Notes: a model not told the origin generated them from the letters alone. 64,000 nucleotides of DNA from JANMDU01 sp031418715 (GCA_031418715.1 JANOJL010000051.1:12674-76673), one strand, 5' to 3'. Shown: positions 32,428 to 42,094, counted from the stretch's first letter. Translations and numbers: made by a program.

Positions 32428-33203
32428 GCAAGAGCGGCAAAGATCCCATGCGCCTGTGGGCGGCTGTGGGCACGCTCAGCGCAGTGGTGGCCATTTGGTA
32501 CATCAGTGCCAAAACGGGGCTGTTTAATTTCCAAGTTTTCCCCAACCCCACTCAATTCTTGGGGGCAGCTAAGCAGTTGCTAACAGATGGCTATGCAGAC
32601 GGCGTGTTGCATGAGCATGCGCTGAAAAGCGTGAAATTGATTTTGATGGGTTTTTTCGCAGCCACGATCATTGGCGTGCCCCTGGGTCTGCTGATGGGCT
32701 GGAGCCGCCGCGCTGAAGCCTTGATCAACCCGATTTTTCTGATCATTCGCCCGATCCCAGCATTGGCTTGGATTCCGCTGGCCATTGTTTGGTTGGGCTT
32801 GGATGACGCTGCCAAAGTGATGATTTTGTGGTTTGCTGCGTTCGTGCCGTCGGTGATTAACAGCTACAGCGGTGTGCGCACGATTGAGCGGCCGATCATC
32901 GAAGCCAGCCAGATGCTGGGGATCAAAGGCTTTGCGCTGGTGAAAGATGTGATTGTGCCGGGCGCGTTGCCTTCTATCTTCACCGGGCTTCGCTTGTCGC
33001 TGCAAGGTTGCCTCACGGCCTTAGTAGCAGCTGAATTGCTCGGCGCTATTCTCGGTTTGGGCAAGGTGCTCTACCAAGGTGGCTTGGATATTTATCCCGC
33101 CATGATTTTGGTGGGCATGGTGGCGGTGGCCATCGTTGGGTTTGTATTGACTTATGTGCTTGATTGGATCGAGCGTATTTCCATGCCTTGGCGGCACAAC
33201 TGA
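32424..33203 (+). CDS. ABC transporter permease, sulfonate/taurine/nitrate type (first)
   Basis: A 259-residue inner-membrane permease of the TauC/SsuC/NrtB class with about six hydrophobic helices. The EAA-type loop that contacts the ATPase is EASQMLGIKGFALVKDVIVPGALPSIFTGLRL, near residues 155-190. The system has two different permease genes, which implies a heterodimeric channel as in some aromatic sulfonate or unidentified NitT/TauT uptake systems. Start overlaps the leader peptide stop; the second permease starts 11 bases after. The substrate is probably a small organic anion, judged from the class and from the linked HpsN-like gene. Confidence 0.88.
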   Translation: MSKSGKDPMRLWAAVGTLSAVVAIWYISAKTGLFNFQVFPNPTQFLGAAKQLLTDGYADGVLHEHALKSVKLILMGFFAATIIGVPLGLLMGWSRRAEALINPIFLIIRPIPALAWIPLAIVWLGLDDAAKVMILWFAAFVPSVINSYSGVRTIERPIIEASQMLGIKGFALVKDVIVPGALPSIFTGLRLSLQGCLTALVAAELLGAILGLGKVLYQGGLDIYPAMILVGMVAVAIVGFVLTYVLDWIERISMPWRHN

Positions 33204-33214
33204 AGGACGCCAGC

Positions 33215-34000
33215 ATGAACGAAAAACTTTCACGCAAAGAGCTGATCCTGCTCTCCATCACGGGCATGGGCATCTTTCTTGGCATTTGGGCGGCTGCCTC
33301 GGTGTTTGGCTTAGCGCCTCGCAAGTTTTTGCCGCCGCCATGGGAAGTGATCGAGCGCGCTTGGACTTTGATGCATGCGCCGTTTTCTGGGCATACCTTG
33401 CAAGGGCATTTGGTTTCCAGTGTTGAGCGCTATGTGCGCGGTTTTTTGCTGGCTGCTGTGATTGGTGTCCCGCTGGGCCTGATCATGGGCTGGTATCGCT
33501 GGGCAGACAACATCATCAGCCCGTTGTTTGATGCGCTGCGGTTCGTCGCACCGATTGCTTGGGTGCCCTTTGCTGCGCTTTGGTTTGGTACAGGTATTGG
33601 AGGGCCCACGATGATTATTTTCATCGGCGCGTTCCCTCCTTGCTTGATCAATGCTTACCGAGGTGCCAAGTATGTGGAGACCAAGTACATTGAGGCGGCG
33701 CGCGTGCTCGGGGCTTCTGGGCCGCGCATTATTATGGAAGTGTTGCTGCCTTCGTCGATTCCTTCGATCGTGTCTGGCCTGCGCGTGAGCGCAGGCGCGG
33801 GATGGCAATCGCTGATTGGTGCTGAGCTGATTGCCGCTAACAGCGGCGTTGGCCTGATGATGGTTCGCGGGCAGGGCGCATTGGATACGTCAGTGGTGAT
33901 GGTCGGAATGATTGCTGTGGGGCTGTTTGGTCTGTTGGTTGACGCTGCACTTCGAGGAGTAGAAAAAATGATCCATCGCCGAAGAGGGCTGAACACATGA
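33215..34000 (+). CDS. ABC transporter permease, sulfonate/taurine/nitrate type (second)
   Basis: A 261-residue permease homologous to the first. The EAA loop is EAARVLGASGPRIIMEVLLPSSIPSIVSGLR, near residues 165-195. A long loop after the first helix (APRKFLPPPWEVIERAW) is typical of TauC/SsuC. The ATG at 33215 follows GAAGGA at the right distance; an in-frame ATG at 33164 lies inside the first permease gene. The stop overlaps the ATPase start (ATGA). Confidence 0.88.
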   Translation: MNEKLSRKELILLSITGMGIFLGIWAAASVFGLAPRKFLPPPWEVIERAWTLMHAPFSGHTLQGHLVSSVERYVRGFLLAAVIGVPLGLIMGWYRWADNIISPLFDALRFVAPIAWVPFAALWFGTGIGGPTMIIFIGAFPPCLINAYRGAKYVETKYIEAARVLGASGPRIIMEVLLPSSIPSIVSGLRVSAGAGWQSLIGAELIAANSGVGLMMVRGQGALDTSVVMVGMIAVGLFGLLVDAALRGVEKMIHRRRGLNT

Positions 34001-34794
34001 GCAACATCACACTCGACAACGTCTCACGCATTTTTAAACGTGACAACAAAGAATTTTTGGCTCTGGACAGAGTGAGTTTTGAGGTCAAAGACAACGAGTT
34101 TGTTGCTGTCGTCGGCCCATCGGGTTGCGGCAAAACCACCTGTATGCGCATGGCTGCTGGCTTGGAGTTTGCTTCCAGCGGCTCGGTCAAGGTTGGTGGC
34201 AAAGAAGTCACGAAGCCCGGGCCAGATCGGGCTGTGGTTTTCCAGCAATTTGCCCTGTTTCCTTGGAAAACAGTCTATGACAACATCATGTTTGGCCTCA
34301 AGAGCTTGAAAGTCAACAAAGCAGAGGCCGATGAACGCGTTCGTAGCAATTTGAAACTGATGGGCTTGGAGGGGTATGAGTCGGCCTATCCGCACCAGCT
34401 CTCGGGGGGGATGCAGCAACGTGTGGCCATTGCGCGAGCTTATGTGCTCAATCCCGACGTGCTTTTGATGGACGAGCCCTTTGGAGCGCTGGATGCCCAA
34501 ACCCGTACGGTCATGCAAGAAGAGCTTCTAAGGGTTGGCAAGGTCAACCCAAGGACGATCATGTTCATTACACATGCTGTGGATGAAGCTGTTTATTTGG
34601 CGGATCGCGTGGTGGTGATGACGCGGCGGCCCGGGACGATTTCTGAAATCATTGATGTCAAGACAGTGCGCGATGCGGAGCGGTGGGAGCAGCATGAGCG
34701 CATTGAAGACGTGATGGATTTGGCATCGTTCGTGCATCTTCGCACACACATCTGGCGACTGCTGCGCGAGCAGCATGACCCAGCGGCTCACTAA
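33997..34794 (+). CDS. ABC transporter ATP-binding protein, SsuB/TauB type
   Basis: A 265-residue ATPase that powers the two permeases. Walker A is GPSGCGKTT (about residue 43), the Q-loop is in VFQQFALFPWKTV, the signature is LSGGMQQRVAIARA (about 133), Walker B is VLLMDEPFGALD, and the H-loop histidine is in IMFITHAVDEAV. The C-terminal TRRPGTISEIIDV segment is characteristic of the nitrate/sulfonate/taurine subfamily. It is the third transporter gene. Confidence 0.94.
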   Translation: MSNITLDNVSRIFKRDNKEFLALDRVSFEVKDNEFVAVVGPSGCGKTTCMRMAAGLEFASSGSVKVGGKEVTKPGPDRAVVFQQFALFPWKTVYDNIMFGLKSLKVNKAEADERVRSNLKLMGLEGYESAYPHQLSGGMQQRVAIARAYVLNPDVLLMDEPFGALDAQTRTVMQEELLRVGKVNPRTIMFITHAVDEAVYLADRVVVMTRRPGTISEIIDVKTVRDAERWEQHERIEDVMDLASFVHLRTHIWRLLREQHDPAAH

Positions 34795-34836
34795 AGTTCT
34801 TTCTCTCGTTTTAACCTGACCTTTCTAGGAGATACC

Positions 34837-35886
34837 ATGCGCAAATTCATCATTCATGTGCTAGCTACTGTGGCTTTGGCCACGGCTGGCTTAACGGCCA
34901 CCGCTCAAGAGCTCAAAGAGGTGCGAATCAGCTCGCAGCCAGCGTTGCTCGGCTCGATCCCCTTCTTGGTCGCCGAAGAAAAAGGTTGGTGGAAAGAGTT
35001 GGGCTTGAAAGTCACTGTGACGAACTTCCCAGCGGGCGCACCACAAATTGCTGCGAGTAAATCTTGGGATGTGGGCTACACCGGCTCTGTGCCTGCTGTG
35101 CTGGGTGCTGCTCGCTTTGGCTTGCACACGATTGCCTTCTCGGACGATCAATCTGCAACCAATGGCTTGTATGTGCGTGGTGCCAATGCCGACGCCATCA
35201 TCAAAAATCCCGCCTCACTCAAGGGCAGCACCATTTTCCTCACGGGTAACTCCACCGTGGATCTGGCCGTACGCGCCTGCTTGCAAAAATTCGGTTTGGC
35301 CAAAGGCGATGTCACGCTTCGCTCCATGGGCCAGGCTGAAATCATTGCAGCCATGAGCTCTGGCAGCGCGGATGTGGGCGGCTTGTGGGCTCCCAACACC
35401 TATACCGTGGAAGAAAAAGCGGGTGCGAAGGCGCTGTGTTCGGGCAAAGAGGCCAATGTGGTCGTGCCTGGCAATTTGGTGGTTCGCTCTGAGTGGGCCA
35501 AAGAAAACCCACAATTGGTAGCGCGATTCTTGGCTGTTTACCTGCGTGCGCAGCGCTTTTTGGCTGCGGATCGTCCTGCAGCGCTGGCGATGATGAAGAA
35601 GCATTACGAAACGGGTGGTGTCAACATCTCTACTGCTGCGATGAACAAAGAATTTGACATTCGTCCGACCTTTGATCTGGCAGGTCAAATGGCACTCTTC
35701 AACCGGGGTGCGCAACCCAGCTCGGCCGACAACACCATGAACACCATTGCCGCCTTCATGAAAGAAGTGGGCTCGCTGCGCGCAGACGAAGCCTCGCCTG
35801 ATCCTAAAGTCTATATGAATGATGAATTCTTGAAAATCATTGACAAAGATCCACAGCTCAAGGCGTTTGCCAACCGCCGCAATTGA
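34837..35886 (+). CDS. Periplasmic substrate-binding protein, NMT1/SsuA type
   Basis: A 349-residue binding protein with a cleavable signal peptide (about residues 1-24, ending TATAQE). The fold is the SsuA/ThiY type: QPALLGSIPFLVAEEKGWW near residue 34, SKSWDVGYTGSVPAV with the usual ligand loop near 75, and GNSTVDLAVRACLQ near 134. The ligand cannot be read from sequence. It is the last gene of the transporter operon and is followed by a strong terminator. The AGGAG at 34828 gives good translation, as needed for an abundant periplasmic protein. Confidence 0.9.
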   Translation: MRKFIIHVLATVALATAGLTATAQELKEVRISSQPALLGSIPFLVAEEKGWWKELGLKVTVTNFPAGAPQIAASKSWDVGYTGSVPAVLGAARFGLHTIAFSDDQSATNGLYVRGANADAIIKNPASLKGSTIFLTGNSTVDLAVRACLQKFGLAKGDVTLRSMGQAEIIAAMSSGSADVGGLWAPNTYTVEEKAGAKALCSGKEANVVVPGNLVVRSEWAKENPQLVARFLAVYLRAQRFLAADRPAALAMMKKHYETGGVNISTAAMNKEFDIRPTFDLAGQMALFNRGAQPSSADNTMNTIAAFMKEVGSLRADEASPDPKVYMNDEFLKIIDKDPQLKAFANRRN

Positions 35887-35921
35887 TGTCACGAAACTAT
35901 CTCAGAAGCTTTGTCTGAGCA

Positions 35922-35958
35922 GGATCAAAAGTCAATCGGTGGCTTTTGATCCTTTTTT
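35922..35958 (+). terminator. Strong Rho-independent terminator of the transporter operon
   Basis: Ten-base perfect stem GGATCAAAAG/CTTTTGATCC, 11-base loop and six Ts. It separates the transporter from the downstream dehydrogenases, which must be read through or have their own promoter. Confidence 0.9.
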
Positions 35959-36018
35959 GTTCGCGGATTTATTCCACAACCTCAATAGGTCCGTGTTTCA
36001 TTCAAAATACTGAAGAAA

Positions 36019-36810
36019 ATGTCTACGAAGTTCCAAACTGAAAGCTCACTTCAGCCTTTCTCGCTCAAAAGCAAGACGGCGTTGATCACTGGCGCCAGCT
36101 CAGGCATTGGCCAATCTATCGCGGGTGCGCTTGCGGCTGCGGGTGCTTCGGTGATTTTGTGTGCACGTCGTGAGGAGCCACTGCGCGTGTATTGCGAATC
36201 CCTGAAATCTAAGGGGATGGAGGCAGGCTACGTGGTGGGCGATTTGTCTCAAAAAACTGAGGTTGCGGCAATAGCGCAGTCTGCTGCTGAGTGCTTGGGG
36301 CGGTCGCCAGACATCATCGTTCACGCAGCGGGTATCAATCTACGACAGGCTTGGCAAGAGATCACGCCTGAAAGCTGGGATGCTCAAATAGAGTTGATGC
36401 TGAGTAGCCCGTTTTTCTTGTCGCAAGCGCTCGTGCCAGCGATGATTCAAAAAGGCTGGGGGCGTATCATTCACATCGCATCCTTGCAATCGCAGCGTGC
36501 TTTCGCCAACAGTATTCCTTATGGCTCCGCCAAGGGCGGTGTGATGCAACTCACGCGTGCCATGGCGCAAGCGTGGTCCGCGCATGGCATCACCGTCAAT
36601 GCGATTGCGCCAGGTTTTTTCCCCACCGAATTGACGCAACCCGTCTTCAACGATGCTGAGAAAATAGAGGCGATTGCTCAGCAAACAGCCGTCGGGCGCG
36701 TAGGTCAGTTGGAAGACCTTCATGGCGCAGCGGTCTTCTTTGCTAGTGATGCTTCTAGCTATATCACGGGGCAGACTTTGTTTGTCGATGGTGGTTTCAG
36801 CGCCAAATAA
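36019..36810 (+). CDS. Short-chain dehydrogenase/reductase (HpsO-like role possible)
   Basis: A classical 263-residue SDR. The cofactor motif TGASSGIGQSIAG is near residue 26, NAG appears as HAAGINLRQAW, and the catalytic Ser, Tyr and Lys are in IASLQSQ and YGSAKGG (about residues 157-180). The C-terminus FVDGGFSAK is typical. It resembles gluconate 5-dehydrogenase and related sugar or diol enzymes. Next to a zinc alcohol dehydrogenase and an HpsN-like gene it could match the NAD-dependent diol dehydrogenases of dihydroxypropanesulfonate degradation. That role is inferred from neighbours only. Confidence 0.85.
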   Translation: MSTKFQTESSLQPFSLKSKTALITGASSGIGQSIAGALAAAGASVILCARREEPLRVYCESLKSKGMEAGYVVGDLSQKTEVAAIAQSAAECLGRSPDIIVHAAGINLRQAWQEITPESWDAQIELMLSSPFFLSQALVPAMIQKGWGRIIHIASLQSQRAFANSIPYGSAKGGVMQLTRAMAQAWSAHGITVNAIAPGFFPTELTQPVFNDAEKIEAIAQQTAVGRVGQLEDLHGAAVFFASDASSYITGQTLFVDGGFSAK

Positions 36811-36853
36811 TTTTTCTATAGTCGAATGAATCACAAAACCTAGGAGCTTCCTC

Positions 36854-37840
36854 ATGCAAAGCATGGTTTTTACTGCGCACAATGAAATGCAAATCATGGA
36901 TCGTCCTGAACCCACGGTGGGATCAGATGATCTGCTGGTGCGAGTGGATGCGGCAGGTGTTTGCGGTTCAGATTTGCACGCCTATCGTGGGCACGATCCA
37001 AGGCGTGTTCCGCCGATGGTGCTGGGTCACGAATTTGTGGGCACGGTATTGACGGGGCCGATGGCAGGCAAGCGCATCACCGCAAACCCCTTGGTGACCT
37101 GCGGCAAATGCCGCTACTGTTTGGCGGGGCGCACCAATCTCTGCTCTGACCGCAGCATGATTGGGATGAATTTACCTGGTGCGTTTGCGCAGCAGCTCGC
37201 TGTGCCAAAGAGCTGCGCGATTGAGTTGCCTGTGGGTTTGTCGGATCGTGCTGCAGCTATCACAGAGCCTGCTGCTACCGTTGTGCATGCGCTGGCGCTT
37301 TCTCAGCGCGCCATGCAACAACCACTCGCGCATGCGCGTTGCCTAGTGATTGGCGCTGGCGCGATCGGCCTCTTAGCGGCGCTGGCGTTGCAAGCGCATG
37401 GCGTGATGGAAATGGCCGTGGTAGAAACGAATGTATTGCGCGCGCAAACCTTGAAATCAGCAACCGGCTTGATGGCCCAAGGATCAGACAACGCGGCATT
37501 GAAAGACTTTGATCTGGTGATTGATGCGGTGGGCATTGCCGCCACGCGTGACTTGGCGGTGAGCGCTGTTGCAACTGGTGGTGTGGTGACGCATGTGGGC
37601 TTGGGCGATTGGGCCAGCCCGCTGGATTGGCGAGCCTTGACCTTGCGCGAGATCACGCTGATTGGCTGCTACACCTATGCCATGAGTGATATGCATGCGA
37701 CTGTGGCGGCGCTGAATAAAAATTTCTTCGGCGATTTGTCATGGGTGGAAGAACGCTCCTTGACAGAAGGGCCTGCAGTGTTTGCAGACTTGGTAGCTGG
37801 CAAGATCGCCTCGCCTAAAGTTTTGCTACGCCCTTCTTAA
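36854..37840 (+). CDS. Zinc-binding alcohol dehydrogenase (medium-chain)
   Basis: A 328-residue MDR family enzyme. The catalytic zinc ligands are in GVCGSDLHAY, GHEFVGTV and TEPAATVVHAL. The four structural zinc cysteines are in CGKCRYCLAGRTNLC near residues 82-96. The NAD-binding GAGAIGLLAALALQ is near residue 173. The family includes threonine, sorbitol and L-idonate dehydrogenases. TAGGAG at 36841 is a strong ribosome binding site. It pairs with the SDR gene in an operon, and its last 15 bases overlap the convergent D-aminoacylase gene. Confidence 0.88.
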   Translation: MQSMVFTAHNEMQIMDRPEPTVGSDDLLVRVDAAGVCGSDLHAYRGHDPRRVPPMVLGHEFVGTVLTGPMAGKRITANPLVTCGKCRYCLAGRTNLCSDRSMIGMNLPGAFAQQLAVPKSCAIELPVGLSDRAAAITEPAATVVHALALSQRAMQQPLAHARCLVIGAGAIGLLAALALQAHGVMEMAVVETNVLRAQTLKSATGLMAQGSDNAALKDFDLVIDAVGIAATRDLAVSAVATGGVVTHVGLGDWASPLDWRALTLREITLIGCYTYAMSDMHATVAALNKNFFGDLSWVEERSLTEGPAVFADLVAGKIASPKVLLRPS

Positions 37841-39415
37841 CACGCGGCCGTTGCAAGCGCTGGTGCGCTTGCCGTCTGCAACAGCCGCATGGCCGTTGAC
37901 AAACACATGTGCAAAGCCTTTTGGATGCACGCGCGGCTCTTCGATGGTGGCAAGATGTGCCACTTGCTGCGCATCAAACACCACCACATCCGCATAGGCG
38001 CCCACGCATAAAAGACCGCGATCTTTCAGGCCCAATCTCTGGGCTGGTTTTTGCGTGATGCATTGGATTGCTTTTTCTAAATCAAGAATCTGCCGATCGC
38101 GGCTGTAATGCCCAAGCAGCCGAGCTGTCCAGCCGTAGCCGCTCAATGAGCCAATCATGCGGCCCAGCGGGCCTTGCGTGGAGAGCGCCAGTGTGTCTGA
38201 CATAACGATGCAATCAGGATGGCGCAAGCACATGCAAACATCTGCATCGCTGAAACCTTGCGAAGTCATCAGCATGCCATTGAAGTCTTCGCCTTCTTCT
38301 AGTAGCAAATCGAGCAAGGCATCGTAGGGATCTTGATTTCTGATCTCACCAATATTCTCAAAAGTCTTGCCCACCAGCGCTGGATTGCTGGTGCAGCGAA
38401 GCAGCCTGATCTTTGCCCATTGCCTTTGCGACACCAAGCGCCATATCGGCTGTGGATTGTCTTTCATCAGCACGCGCTGCTTAGGATCGCGCAGGCGCTG
38501 CAGCGTCGCTTGTGCGCCACCTGCGCGTGCCCATGCAGGCAAAGCTGCCGAGACAGCCGTGTGATTCCAGTCATGAGGAATCAGATCGAAGCCAATATCC
38601 AAGCCTTGGCGCTTGGCTTGATCTACCATGCCCAAAGCGTGTTCCATGGCATGTGTGGGCGCACCAAATTTTGGTTGAATATGGGAGATTTGTAGACGTG
38701 CGCCAGCATGTCGTGCTGTGGCGATGGCTTCGGAAAATCCCATGTCGTAATACACATCGCGGTTGCGCACATGAGTGGCATAGAGCACGCCGCGTTTGGC
38801 GGCAGTATCGATCAAACACGTTAATTCTTCAAACGATGCCGTGTTGCCAGGCCAATACTCCAAGCCCGAAGAAAAGCCCATCGCGCCTTCATCCAGCGAA
38901 GTTTCAAGCAGCTTTTGCATGGCGCGTAATTCATCTGCGCTGCTCGGTGAGTCAGTTGTTTTGATGGCGGTATGAATTGCTCCATGCCCCACAAATGCAC
39001 CCACATTGACACCCGGTTTGCAAGCGCTGAGGCGATCCAAGTAGCTGCCAAAGCTGTGCCAATCAATGGGAATATTGTCTTCTGGCGATCCGCCGATATG
39101 TGCTGGTAGACCAGATACGCCCAATGGAGCGCAACTGAAGCCACATTGGCCAATGATCTCGGTGGTCACGCCTTGGCAAAGCTGGCTGTCCGCACGGGCA
39201 TCGACCAGCAAAGAAAAATCCGAATGCGTGTGAATATCAATGAAACCTGGCGCAACGACCAAGCCTTGTGCGTCAATGTTGCGCTGCGCCTGTGCATCTT
39301 GCAAGGCACCAATAGCCACTACGCGATCACCGGTGATGCCGACATCTGCAATATGCCCCGCTTGCCCCGTACCATCGATGACCAGGCCCTGGCGAATGAT
39401 GAGATCAAACGTCAT
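37826..39415 (-). CDS. N-acyl-D-amino-acid deacylase family amidohydrolase
   Basis: A 529-residue metal-dependent amidohydrolase. The metal ligands begin with HTHSDFS near residue 60; FDLIIRQGLVIDGTG at the N-terminus and the late GAYADVVVFDAQQVAH segment are typical of D-aminoacylase and dihydropyrimidinase-like enzymes. It removes an acyl or related group from an amino compound, in the cytoplasm since no signal peptide is present. It is the last gene of a minus-strand operon with the DegT and HpsN-like genes, so it probably prepares the substrate for them. Confidence 0.85.
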   Translation of the reverse strand: MTFDLIIRQGLVIDGTGQAGHIADVGITGDRVVAIGALQDAQAQRNIDAQGLVVAPGFIDIHTHSDFSLLVDARADSQLCQGVTTEIIGQCGFSCAPLGVSGLPAHIGGSPEDNIPIDWHSFGSYLDRLSACKPGVNVGAFVGHGAIHTAIKTTDSPSSADELRAMQKLLETSLDEGAMGFSSGLEYWPGNTASFEELTCLIDTAAKRGVLYATHVRNRDVYYDMGFSEAIATARHAGARLQISHIQPKFGAPTHAMEHALGMVDQAKRQGLDIGFDLIPHDWNHTAVSAALPAWARAGGAQATLQRLRDPKQRVLMKDNPQPIWRLVSQRQWAKIRLLRCTSNPALVGKTFENIGEIRNQDPYDALLDLLLEEGEDFNGMLMTSQGFSDADVCMCLRHPDCIVMSDTLALSTQGPLGRMIGSLSGYGWTARLLGHYSRDRQILDLEKAIQCITQKPAQRLGLKDRGLLCVGAYADVVVFDAQQVAHLATIEEPRVHPKGFAHVFVNGHAAVADGKRTSACNGRVLRRA

Positions 39416-39443
39416 GGTGTTTTCAAATGGCGTTCAAGTAAGC

Positions 39444-40703
39444 TTAAGGCCGCTGCTTTGAAGCAATATCGGCAGCCACCGCGATGATCAGACCGATCAG
39501 TTGGCAATCTTGCTCGGTGAGAGACAAGGGCGTGCGCAGATCAAAAAGTTGAGAAAGAACTTTATCGGATTGTGGCAAGGGCGCATCTTGCTGCGGCAAA
39601 TATTGCCAGTGAGCGTAATTGCTGGTGAATGCAACCGGCGTCGATTTTCCAAACCATTTGATATAGAGGCCGCGAAGATCGCATTCGGCTAGAAAACGAT
39701 CTATTTGCGCTGCGCTGAGATCCAAGCTAAATTGGATGGAGCTGGCAACGAATGCTTCTTTGGGATGGCGCTCGGGCACGCTCAGATTCTTCGCTTTGCC
39801 CATCGCCCGCTCGAGCATTCGGTAGATGGCATTCCAACGCCTGCCACGCTCAGGCATTAAGGCAATCTGTGGTCGAAGCAAGGCGGCAGCCAAATTCGAC
39901 ATGCGCATACTGAAATTGGGCGTGACGTATTTCCAGCGCTCAAACACCTCGGGAGCTGGCTTCAAGATATGCTGGTTGTACATCATGTAGCAGCCCGACA
40001 TCAAAATGGCTTGGGCAGCAACATCATCATCATCGGTGACCAGCAATCCGCCTTCGCCTGAGTTGATGTGTTTGTAAGTCTGGGTGCTGTAGCAGCCGAT
40101 ATGCCCCCACGTGCCGGTGGGTTTGCCATTCCAGCTGGCGCCCATCGTGTGAGCACAATCTTCTATGATGCGCACACCATGTGCATCGCACAAGCTGCGC
40201 ACCGCTTGCATATCGGTGATGTGGCCGCGCATATGCGATATCAGCAAAACTTTGGCTTGGCTGCTTTTGATTTTGCTTTCCAGATCTGCCAGGTCAGTGG
40301 TGTAGTCAGAAGCCGTTTCTACCAAAACTGCCCTCGCACCCGCATGCGCGATAGCGCCTGGCACGGGTGCGAGCGTGAAGGTACTTGTGAGGATGGGATC
40401 GTTGGGTTTGACACCGAGAGCTTTGAGCGCGATAAACATCGCTGCACCGCAAGAGCTGAGTGCAACGCAATACTTGCTGCCCACATAGGCAGCGTATTCC
40501 TGTTCGAGCAGAGAAGGCTCGGGGTAGCCTGAGCCTTGCTCGCCGTAGCGATGCAGCCGCCCAGTGCGAAGCAATTCAACCGCACGCTCAATGGCAGTAT
40601 CAGGAATAGGCTCAGGCGAACTCAGGTCTTTACCAAACCACAAACCATCACTGCTGCGCGAGCTTGTCTCAGCCGTATGAGGCACGAACGTTGAAATACT
40701 CAT
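39444..40703 (-). CDS. DegT/DnrJ/EryC1 family PLP aminotransferase
   Basis: A 419-residue PLP enzyme of the sugar-aminotransferase fold. The aldehyde segment VGSKYCVALSSCGAAMFIAL is near residue 72, the PLP aspartate is in RIIEDCAHTMGAS, and the lysine is in QTYKHINSGEGGLL (about residue 212). The family usually aminates keto-sugars; outside polysaccharide loci it also acts on other ketones. Here no sugar-nucleotide gene is close, so a role in transamination of a catabolic intermediate is more likely. It lies seven bases after the HpsN-like gene. Confidence 0.85.
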   Translation of the reverse strand: MSISTFVPHTAETSSRSSDGLWFGKDLSSPEPIPDTAIERAVELLRTGRLHRYGEQGSGYPEPSLLEQEYAAYVGSKYCVALSSCGAAMFIALKALGVKPNDPILTSTFTLAPVPGAIAHAGARAVLVETASDYTTDLADLESKIKSSQAKVLLISHMRGHITDMQAVRSLCDAHGVRIIEDCAHTMGASWNGKPTGTWGHIGCYSTQTYKHINSGEGGLLVTDDDDVAAQAILMSGCYMMYNQHILKPAPEVFERWKYVTPNFSMRMSNLAAALLRPQIALMPERGRRWNAIYRMLERAMGKAKNLSVPERHPKEAFVASSIQFSLDLSAAQIDRFLAECDLRGLYIKWFGKSTPVAFTSNYAHWQYLPQQDAPLPQSDKVLSQLFDLRTPLSLTEQDCQLIGLIIAVAADIASKQRP

Positions 40704-40710
40704 GCGACGC

Positions 40711-42027
40711 TCAATGCTGATGACCGCCCAGCGTGCCGAGCTCGAATTTTTCCTCTGGATAGTATTTTTTCAGGCGAATATCGCCAGTGCGAGCATGGCC
40801 TTCCATGCCCTCTAGTCGCGAAATACGCGCCGCAACTTGGCCGACTTCTCGGCTGGCCGCGCGCGTCAAACGCTGATAGGTGACGGTTTTGATGAACTTG
40901 CCCACATACAGACCCCCCGTGTATCTTGCCGCGCCTTTGGTAGGCAAGATATGGTTAGGGCCTGAGCATTTGTCGCCATAAGCCACCGTGGTTTCTTCAC
41001 CCAAAAACAGCGAACCATAGTTGGACAAGCGGGCAAGCCACCAATCTAAATCGGCAGCTAACACCTGCAAATGCTCGGGGGCATACTCATCGCTGATTTG
41101 GCAAATTTCTTCGCGGCTGTCGCAATAGATCACTTCGCCATAGTCGCGCCAAGCTGCTGTGGCGGCATCGCGCGCCAGTTGTGGCAATGCAGCGATGACA
41201 GCGGGAATCAGCTCGATAACTTTTTCGCCCAATGCTTTTGAGGTGGTGAATAGCCAGACGGGAGAATCTGGGCCGTGCTCAGCTTGTCCAATCAAATCAG
41301 CGGCCACGATATGCGGATCTGCGTCTTGATCCGCAATGATGGCTGATTCGGTGGGGCCTGCCACCACATCAATGCCCACGCGGCCAAATAAAGTCCGCTT
41401 GGCTTCAGCCACAAAGCGATTGCCTGGGCCAACGATGATGTCTGCAGGCTTGGCATACAAGCCATAAGCCATCGCAGCCACGGCTTGCACGCCACCCAAA
41501 GCCAACACCGTGGTCGCGCCACAAAGCTGCATGGCATACAAAATGGCAGGGTTGACACCGGATTCTTTGTGCGCAGGCGAAGTCGCCACGATATTTTTCA
41601 CGCCCGCCACTTGTGCTGTGCATACACTCATGATGGCGGATGCCGCATGCGCGTAGCGTCCCCCAGGCACATAACAGCCAGCGGTGTTCACGGGAATCAG
41701 CTTTTGACCTGCTGTTAAACCGGGTATTAACTCTACTTCAAACTCATGCAAGGAATCACGCTGGCGCTTGGCGAAATCGCTTACTCGCTTATGGGCGAAT
41801 GCAATATCGTCGAGCACAGTGCCAGGCAAAGATTTGCAGGTTGCTGCGATTTCATCTTCGCTCAATACGATGCTGCCTTTATACCCATCAAAATCCCGCG
41901 CATAGCGCTCCACTGCCTCTTTGCCGCCTAGCTTGATCTCGGCCAGCATGCGTTGCACAGTTTCACCGGTGTCGGTGTCGATCATTTCAGTGTTGGGGAT
42001 AGCTTTTTTGAGATAGGCAATAGTCAT
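40711..42027 (-). CDS. Histidinol dehydrogenase homologue, HpsN-like (sulfopropanediol 3-dehydrogenase type)
   Basis: A 438-residue NAD-dependent, zinc-containing four-electron dehydrogenase. The zinc ligands fit HisD: Gln and His in IGQAEHG, Asp in YGDKCSGPNHILPT and His in GMEGHARTG. The catalytic Glu-His pair is in EYAPEHLQV. Unlike biosynthetic HisD it is not in a his operon. Segments such as RDYGEVIYCD, YGSLFLGEETTVAYGDK and KGAARYTGGLYV recall HpsN, which oxidises 2,3-dihydroxypropane-1-sulfonate to 3-sulfolactate. The linked sulfonate-type transporter supports this. A related alcohol substrate is equally possible. Confidence 0.85.
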   Translation of the reverse strand: MTIAYLKKAIPNTEMIDTDTGETVQRMLAEIKLGGKEAVERYARDFDGYKGSIVLSEDEIAATCKSLPGTVLDDIAFAHKRVSDFAKRQRDSLHEFEVELIPGLTAGQKLIPVNTAGCYVPGGRYAHAASAIMSVCTAQVAGVKNIVATSPAHKESGVNPAILYAMQLCGATTVLALGGVQAVAAMAYGLYAKPADIIVGPGNRFVAEAKRTLFGRVGIDVVAGPTESAIIADQDADPHIVAADLIGQAEHGPDSPVWLFTTSKALGEKVIELIPAVIAALPQLARDAATAAWRDYGEVIYCDSREEICQISDEYAPEHLQVLAADLDWWLARLSNYGSLFLGEETTVAYGDKCSGPNHILPTKGAARYTGGLYVGKFIKTVTYQRLTRAASREVGQVAARISRLEGMEGHARTGDIRLKKYYPEEKFELGTLGGHQH

Positions 42028-42094
42028 AAGACACTTTCACAGCATAGGAAGAAAAAATACTGAATGAATATTAAGCATTAGCATTTTTCAAGAA

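Noticed and set aside
40711..42027. Annotation as biosynthetic histidinol dehydrogenase (hisD)
   Set aside because: The fold and zinc ligands match, but the gene is in a transporter-linked catabolic operon with no his genes, and its sequence style is that of HpsN-type paralogues.
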